This document shows positions 59,337 through 64,000 of a DNA stretch of 64,000 bases, piece after piece. Positions within the stretch are counted from its first letter, which is position 1. Every line of letters starts with the position of its first letter. Under the pieces are notes generated by a model. It had not been told where the DNA came from. It made no database searches and was given only the letters and a program-made list of their open reading frames with translations. Position numbers and translations under genes: made by a program. The stretch is from CAWDVH01 sp963805705 (GTDB lineage: Bacteria > Actinomycetota > Actinomycetes > Streptosporangiales > Streptosporangiaceae). The stretch covers positions 2,666,001 through 2,730,000 of the forward strand of contig CAWDVH010000001.1 in assembly GCA_963805705.1 (NCBI GenBank). Reading direction: 5' to 3'.

Positions 59337-59965
59337 GCGCGCTGCTGCCAGGCGACGACGGCGGCGCTGCCCAGGAGCATGACACACAGGCCCACGGCCG
59401 CGACCGCCCACGCCCCGGCCGGTCCGGCGAACGCGCCCACGATGCCGATGACGATGATCGCGACGCCGGTAGCGAGCCCGCGCCAGTTGGCCCGTACCGC
59501 CATGAGGACCGTCCAGGCCAGGCCGGGGATGACCAGGACCGAGGTCGGGTACGTGGCGAAGTCCGCCCCGGCGGCGCCCAGCCCTACTAGGGCCACGATC
59601 GCGGCGGCAAAGGCCAGCACCAGCACGGCGATCTCGCCCTGACTAAACCGGGATCGGCCGCTGACCCCGGCGGTCGCGTGCCTGCGGACAGCGACCGTCG
59701 CAATGAAGTTGACGACAATGAACGCAATCAGGATGGGGATGTCGGCGCCGGTGGGGCCCCGGTAGGGGTGCTGTCCGCGGACCGAGAGCCAGATCGCGCC
59801 GAGGGCGGCCAGGACCATGACCGCCCTGGTGACCAGCAGCCACGGCGGCGAGGGCTGGAACTTGCGGCGGGCCCGCTGGGTGGCCTGGTCCAGCAGGGCA
59901 GCGGCCTGCTGGGGGCCGAGGGTGCCGCCGTTGCCGGCGGCCGTGGGGTCAGATGCGTGGTTCAT
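59333..59965 (-). CDS. Membrane protein coupled to the winged-helix regulator
   Basis: A 210-aa protein with a soluble N-terminus of about 40 residues and roughly six membrane helices grouped as two (45-90) and four (110-205). No known family recognised. It is the first gene of a two-gene unit with the regulator. ATG 59965 follows GAGGGAGG. A sensory or transport role is possible but not shown. Confidence 0.85.
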   Translation of the reverse strand: MNHASDPTAAGNGGTLGPQQAAALLDQATQRARRKFQPSPPWLLVTRAVMVLAALGAIWLSVRGQHPYRGPTGADIPILIAFIVVNFIATVAVRRHATAGVSGRSRFSQGEIAVLVLAFAAAIVALVGLGAAGADFATYPTSVLVIPGLAWTVLMAVRANWRGLATGVAIIVIGIVGAFAGPAGAWAVAAVGLCVMLLGSAAVVAWQQRA

Positions 59966-59987
59966 GGTGCCTCCCTCGATCAGCTCT

Positions 59988-60057
59988 ATGCCATAAAGTA
60001 GACTCCGCTTTATAGCATAAAGTCAAGGGTCCGGGCCCGGAACTTTATGAGGCAAAG
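59988..60057. promoter_or_regulatory. Repeated ATAAAG palindromes, probable operators of the regulator cassette
   Basis: ATGCCATAAAG (59988-59998) is inverted as CTTTATAGCAT (60008-60018), and CTTTATAGCATAAAG (60008-60022) is itself a perfect palindrome. A third related element, CTTTATGAGGCAAAG, lies at 60043-60057. The AT-rich block is striking in this GC-rich sequence and begins 23 nt upstream of the membrane-protein start. Confidence 0.7.
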
Positions 60058-60246
60058 TCAAGAGGCGGCTGGGGTGGGCTGGAGCCAGTTCGCCCGTCGA
60101 GATCGGCGTACTGCCGACCAGGCCGCCGCGACGACGGTGCTGGTGATGGCCAGGACCAGCACGAAGGTGCCGACTGCCTCGGCGATGACCACCTGGGCCA
60201 GGTTGCTCAAGCTGGTGGCCGTGCAAGAACACGACCGCGCTGCCAC
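60058..60246 (-). pseudogene. Fragment resembling an aquaporin/glycerol-facilitator N-terminus
   Basis: A 62-codon frame contains AEAVGTFVLVLAITSTVV, which matches the first membrane helix of MIP-family channels (AExxGTFxLVxxxT), and then runs into unrelated Arg-rich sequence and a stop. No NPA motif follows. I read it as a truncated remnant. It abuts the operator block. Confidence 0.4.
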
Positions 60247-60291
60247 CGGCAGGCACGATCTGCTCGTGGTCGTTGGCTCTGAGGGTTAGCG

Positions 60292-60864
60292 TTAAGGGCT
60301 GTCTGCCGCTGCGCTAAGACGTGCTCCGGGACCGCCCTGGGCGGTTGCCGGTATGCCGGTCGCGTGGCGCAGGAGACTGAGGACTTCGGTGTCCAGCCGC
60401 CGGGCGACCTCGGAGGCGGCGGCATTCTCGTAGAGCTCGATCGTGCTGGTGACAGTGTCGTAGGCCACCCGGGTGCCGCCGTCGGCCAGTTCCTGGATCA
60501 GGATGGTGACCGGCGCGTAGGAGCCCGCGTCGGCCAGGTGGCGGGTCATCTGTCCCATGGTGACTGGGTTGCCGACGATCAGGCGGACCAGGCGCCGCCC
60601 GGCCTGATCCGCCTGCGGGTCGAGGGCCAGGACGCGGTCGTCGTCGAGGTGGAGGAACCGCATCAGGCCAGCGCTGCCCTGCGCCTGCCCGACCAGCGCG
60701 CTGAACTCCTCGTAGGAGGTACTAGCCGCCAGCCTGGCGAACAGAACCCCGATGTCGGGCTGGCTGATGCCGTCGTAGATGCCGTCCAGGACAGCCGGGA
60801 ACGGCCGTTCGCTGGTCAGCACATGGCGGCGCACGGGTATGTCGCGCACCTGCTCGGATGTCAC
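60292..60864 (-). CDS. DUF302 domain protein
   Basis: A 190-aa protein. Residues about 70-140 show the DUF302 pattern: DDRVLALDP, RLIVGNPVTMGQM, APVTILIQELADGGTRVAYDTV. The N-terminal 60 residues are family-like (HVLTSERPFPAVLDGIYDGI, FARLAASTSYEEF). Function unknown. GTG 60864 has AGGAGGAACC upstream. The gene follows a hydrolase remnant on the same strand. Confidence 0.82.
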   Translation of the reverse strand: MTSEQVRDIPVRRHVLTSERPFPAVLDGIYDGISQPDIGVLFARLAASTSYEEFSALVGQAQGSAGLMRFLHLDDDRVLALDPQADQAGRRLVRLIVGNPVTMGQMTRHLADAGSYAPVTILIQELADGGTRVAYDTVTSTIELYENAAASEVARRLDTEVLSLLRHATGIPATAQGGPGARLSAAADSP

Positions 60865-60903
60865 TGGTTCCTCCTGTGAGCTGGCCCAGAAAGCGGCGCT
60901 GGC

Positions 60904-61239
60904 TCAGATTCCTGCCGCGGCAACGCGGATGACGTCGAGGACGAAGTCGGGGTGGGACAGCATGGGGACGTGGCTGCTGTCGATGTCGTAGGTGGTGGCG
61001 CCCATCCGCTTGGCCGAGTCCCGCTCCAGGTCCGGGTGGACGGTCTGGTCGTTGTTGGCCACGATGCACCAGCTCGGCTTGGTCCGCCACGCGACGCCGT
61101 GAGCGTTGTGCAGGCTGTACTACGAGGCCATCACCTCATATCCCTCTGCTTGCAGCGGCGGGATCACCTTGCTGAAGCACGAGCCATGGGCCCAGATCCC
61201 GTGACAGAACACGATGCTCGGCTTGACCTGCGGGGACAT
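60904..61239 (-). pseudogene. Alpha/beta hydrolase remnant with in-frame stop and internal deletion
   Basis: From ATG 61239, with a good ribosome site, the frame reads a hydrolase N-terminus (SIVFCHGIWAHGSCFSKVIP, then LQAEGYEVMAS) and meets TAG. The same frame continues directly with a hydrolase C-terminus (AWRTKPSWCIVANNDQTVHP and HVPMLSHPDFVLDVIRVAAAG) to the stop at 60904. The catalytic Ser region, roughly 120-150 residues, is missing, but the terminal His region remains. A clear deletion derivative. Confidence 0.85.
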
Positions 61240-61523
61240 GGCCCCTCCCTTCCTCGGACCTGACAATGGATTACCGTTCGTGCTCCCAGCCAAGCGGCGC
61301 GACCGCGTCATGAACATGAGGGAGCTCTCACGGAACTGACCACCCGAAAACTGTGAGCGCGGCGGGAGACAGCTGCTGACGGCAGGGCCCTGGGTCCGGT
61401 CCGGCGCGTCTGGCTGCGCCGGGTCGGCCTTGACCCGCGTCCGGCTGGTTGCTGGCCGCAGGCGGCCCGGGCAGCCGCGTATTGTTAGCCTCGACTGCGC
61501 TGTCCCGGGCAAAGGGGGAGGCC

Positions 61524-64000
61524 GTGGCTGAGCCGCCGGCTGGGTTCGGCGGCGTGCTGCGGAGGTTGCGCAACGGGGCAGGGCTGACGCAGGAGGAGCT
61601 GGCCGAGGCGGCCGCGGTGAGTCCGCGGACGGTCAGCGACCTGGAGCGGGGCCTGGTCACCACGCCGCACAAGGACACGGCGCGGCTGCTCGCCGATGCG
61701 CTCGGTCTCGATGGCTGGGCCCGCATCGAGTTCGAGGCGGCCGCGCGGGGACGTGGGAGACCTGGCCGAGCCGGCGCCAGGGGGGTGGCGGCGACCAGGA
61801 CGCTGCCCCGCGACATCGCCTCGTTCACCGGGCGGCTGCACGAACTGGCGCTGATGGCGGACGCGCTGGCGGCCGCGGGCGGCGTGGTGAGCATCCACGC
61901 AATCGGCGGGATGGCCGGCGTCGGCAAGACCGCGTTCGCCGTGCATGCCGCGCATGCGCTGGCCGGCCGGTTCCCTGGCGGGCAGATCTTCCTGCCGTTG
62001 CACGGCCACACCCCGGGGCGCGAGCCGGTGGGCCCGGCCGATGCGCTGGCCAGCCTGCTGCTGACCGTCGGGGTTCCGGCGGGCCAGGTCCCGGCCGATC
62101 TGGAGGCGCGAGCCGGGCTGTGGCGCGACCGGGTGGCCGGACGGCAGCTGCTGCTGGTGCTGGATGACGCGGCGAGCAGCGAGCAGCTCCGGCCGCTGCT
62201 GCCCGGCGCCGGCGGCAGTCTGGTGCTGGTCACCAGCCGTCGGCGGCTGACCGCGCTTGAGGAGGCCACGACGATCAGCCTGGACGCCCTCCCGCCTGAT
62301 GAGGCGGCCGGGCTGCTGGTCCGACTGGCTGTCCGGTCCGGGCTCAGCTCGGCCGACCCCCAGGTCGGGGCGATCACCCGGCTGTGCGGGTACCTGCCGC
62401 TGGCGATCGGGATGGTGGCCCGGCAGCTGTACCACCATCCGGCGTGGACCGTGGCCGGGCGGGCCGCCGATCTGGCCGCCGCCGTGGACCGGCTGGAGCT
62501 GCTGGTTACCGAGAACCTGTCAGTCGCCGCGGCGTTCGACCTGTCCTATGGCGACCTCACGCCCGAACAGCAGCGGCTGTTTCGCCGGCTCGCGCTGCAC
62601 CCCGGCCCCGACATCGACCACTACGCCGCCGCCGCTCTCGATGGCACCAGCCTGGCCGACGCCCGCCGCGGGCTAGAGGCGCTTTATGAGCAGTACCTGC
62701 TGACCGAGCCGGCGCAGGGCCGGTACCGGATGCACGACCTGATCCGCGAGCACGCCCGCGCGCTAGCCCGCCGCCTTGACCCTGGCGATGACCGGGAGGA
62801 GGTCACCGGACGGCTGCTGGACTACTACCAGCGCCGCGCCGCCCACGCTCAGGATCTGCTGGCTCGCCATGCCCGTGGCGGCCCCGCCCCGGCGGCCGGC
62901 GCCGCGCCGGCCAACGTCCCGGTCCTGGCCAGCCGGGAGCAAGCCCTGGCGTGGGCCCGGGCCGAGCGGGCCAGCCTGCTGGCTTGCCTGGACCAGGCCA
63001 CCGCGGCCGGGCAGCACGCCCGGGTCATCGCGCTGACCGCGGGCCTGGCGGGCCTGCTGCAATACGACGGCCCCTGGGACCAGGCCATCACCCGCCACGC
63101 CACCGCCGTGCGGGCCGCCGGGCAGCTCGGCGACCCGCCCGGCGAGGCCGTCGCCCTCAGCAACCTGGGGGACGCGCGGCAACTGGCCGGGGACTATCCC
63201 GGCGCGGCGAGGGACCTGCAGGAGGCGCTGGGCATCTGCCGGGAGCTCGGCGACCGGCCCGGCCAGGCCGGCGTCCTCACCAGCCTCGGGAACACGCGGC
63301 GGATGGCCGACGACCATCCCGGCGCGGCCAGGGACCTGCAGGAGGCACTGAGCATCTGCCGGGAGCTCGGCGACCGGCCCGGCCAGGCCTACGCCCTCAA
63401 CAACCTCGGGATCATGCGACTGTCGACCGGGGAGACTTCGGGCGCGGCCAGGGACCTGCAGGAGGCGCTGGGCATCTGCCGGGACCTCGGCGACCGGCCC
63501 GGCCAGGCCGGCGTCCTTATCTGGCTGGGGGAGGCGCGGCGGCTGACCGGAGACTATCCGGGCGCGGCCAGGGACCTGCAGGAGGCGCTGGGCATCTGCC
63601 GGGACCTCGGCGACCGGCTCGGCCAGGTCAACGCCCTTACCTGGCTCGGAGTCGTGCGGCGGCGGACCGGGGACTATCCGGGCGCGGCCCAGGACCTGCA
63701 GGAGGCGCTGGGGATCTCCCGGGAGCTCAGCCACCCGCGCGGGCAGTTCAACGCCCTTATTCACCTCGGGGAGGCGCGGCGGCTGGCCGGGGACTATCCG
63801 GGCGCGGCCCGGGACCTGCAGGAGGTAGCGGAAATCTGCAGCGAGCGCGGCGAACGGGTCATACGGGCCAGCGCCCTCAACTACCTCGGTGTCGTGCGCC
63901 GGCTCACCGGCGATTTCCCAGGGGCGGCCCGGGACCTGCAGGAGGCGGTGGGCATCTTCCGAGGCGTGGGCGACCGGCCGCTCCTGGCCGAGGCGCTCAC
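61524..64000 (+). CDS. XRE-NB-ARC-TPR regulator, STAND type (3' end outside window)
   Basis: At least 825 codons, open to the window end. Order: XRE helix-turn-helix (residues 8-60, LTQEELAEAAAVSPRTVSDL), NB-ARC ATPase with Walker A GMAGVGKTAF (129-138), Walker B LLLVLDDA (near 190) and LVTSRRR, a winged-helix region (LYEQYLLTEPAQGRYRMHDL), and from about residue 535 a series of 40-residue TPRs (NNLGIMR, GAARDLQEALGICRELGDRP). Such proteins act as ATP-dependent signal-sensing regulators in actinomycetes. GTG 61524 has AAAGGGGGAG upstream. Neither ligand nor target genes can be read from the sequence. Confidence 0.92.
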   Translation, partial: MAEPPAGFGGVLRRLRNGAGLTQEELAEAAAVSPRTVSDLERGLVTTPHKDTARLLADALGLDGWARIEFEAAARGRGRPGRAGARGVAATRTLPRDIASFTGRLHELALMADALAAAGGVVSIHAIGGMAGVGKTAFAVHAAHALAGRFPGGQIFLPLHGHTPGREPVGPADALASLLLTVGVPAGQVPADLEARAGLWRDRVAGRQLLLVLDDAASSEQLRPLLPGAGGSLVLVTSRRRLTALEEATTISLDALPPDEAAGLLVRLAVRSGLSSADPQVGAITRLCGYLPLAIGMVARQLYHHPAWTVAGRAADLAAAVDRLELLVTENLSVAAAFDLSYGDLTPEQQRLFRRLALHPGPDIDHYAAAALDGTSLADARRGLEALYEQYLLTEPAQGRYRMHDLIREHARALARRLDPGDDREEVTGRLLDYYQRRAAHAQDLLARHARGGPAPAAGAAPANVPVLASREQALAWARAERASLLACLDQATAAGQHARVIALTAGLAGLLQYDGPWDQAITRHATAVRAAGQLGDPPGEAVALSNLGDARQLAGDYPGAARDLQEALGICRELGDRPGQAGVLTSLGNTRRMADDHPGAARDLQEALSICRELGDRPGQAYALNNLGIMRLSTGETSGAARDLQEALGICRDLGDRPGQAGVLIWLGEARRLTGDYPGAARDLQEALGICRDLGDRLGQVNALTWLGVVRRRTGDYPGAAQDLQEALGISRELSHPRGQFNALIHLGEARRLAGDYPGAARDLQEVAEICSERGERVIRASALNYLGVVRRLTGDFPGAARDLQEAVGIFRGVGDRPLLAEAL
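63127..64000 (+). repeat. 120-bp tandem repeats encoding TPRs (continues past window)
   Basis: At least seven 120-bp units share GGCGCGGCCAGGGACCTGCA and CTCGGCGACCGGCCCGGCCA blocks at a constant 120-bp period. Variation concentrates at the residues between helices A and B, where binding specificity would lie. Confidence 0.85.

Overview
The window is very GC-rich DNA (most third codon positions are G or C, and GTG starts are common). It encodes proteins typical of an actinomycete: a mycothiol-dependent isomerase-type protein, a stand-alone LigD polymerase, an LLM-class monooxygenase, DUF5996, DUF6398 and DUF4389 proteins, an ECF sigma factor, and XRE-NB-ARC-TPR regulators. It reads as ordinary chromosome. 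I see no insertion sequence, CRISPR array, rRNA or replication origin. The one RNA gene found is tRNA-Lys(CTT) at 38115-38187.

Layout. 1-9488 is a nucleoside import and breakdown island: a BmpA/Nup-type ABC transporter on the minus strand, then cytidine deaminase, thymidine phosphorylase, adenosine deaminase and deoxyribose-phosphate aldolase on the plus strand. After about 6.7 kb of unrelated genes (NUDIX, two VOC proteins, LigD polymerase, LLM monooxygenase, DUF5996, HAD, phosphotransferase) the theme resumes with an aldehyde dehydrogenase plus an apparently inactive aldehyde dehydrogenase-like partner (16224-18723), and upp at 19962-20603. 20.6-26.9 kb holds an SPFH protein, a TetR regulator, a cold-shock protein, a desaturase, folE and a DUF2231 protein facing a Cys-containing regulator. 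27.0-32.75 kb holds two tandem, paralogous two-module membrane histidine kinases followed by a NarL-type response regulator, closed by strong hairpins. 32.9-37.8 kb has an endonuclease/phosphatase-fold protein, an SGNH lipoprotein with FN3 domains, an ECF sigma/membrane partner pair and a hydrolase. 38-44.5 kb has the tRNA, an FAD oxidoreductase, a phosphatase/fructosamine-kinase pair and an OmpR-type two-component system with 11-bp direct repeats in front of it. 44.6-50 kb has an LCP protein, a frameshifted methyltransferase, a phosphotransferase and an isocitrate-lyase-family/GlcG pair. 50-54 kb is a P-loop ATPase overlapping a protein with about 14 nearly identical TPRs. 54-61.3 kb is a mix of membrane proteins, a frameshifted MFS transporter, an esterase, a small regulator/membrane cassette with clear operators, and a decay zone with two gene remnants. 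61.5-64 kb is an XRE-NB-ARC-TPR regulator cut by the window end.

How the genes work together. The first island forms a path from outside nucleosides to deaminated nucleosides, base plus deoxyribose-1-phosphate, then acetaldehyde and glyceraldehyde-3-phosphate, with aldehyde dehydrogenase able to oxidise the acetaldehyde and Upp to recapture uracil. No phosphopentomutase or purine nucleoside phosphorylase lies in the window. The most unusual content is the pair of bipartite kinases with one regulator, and the two STAND-like ATPases carrying highly homogeneous TPR arrays. Several genes are interrupted by single-base shifts at or near short G or C runs. These may be real decay or sequence errors, and that should be settled before any biology is built on them.
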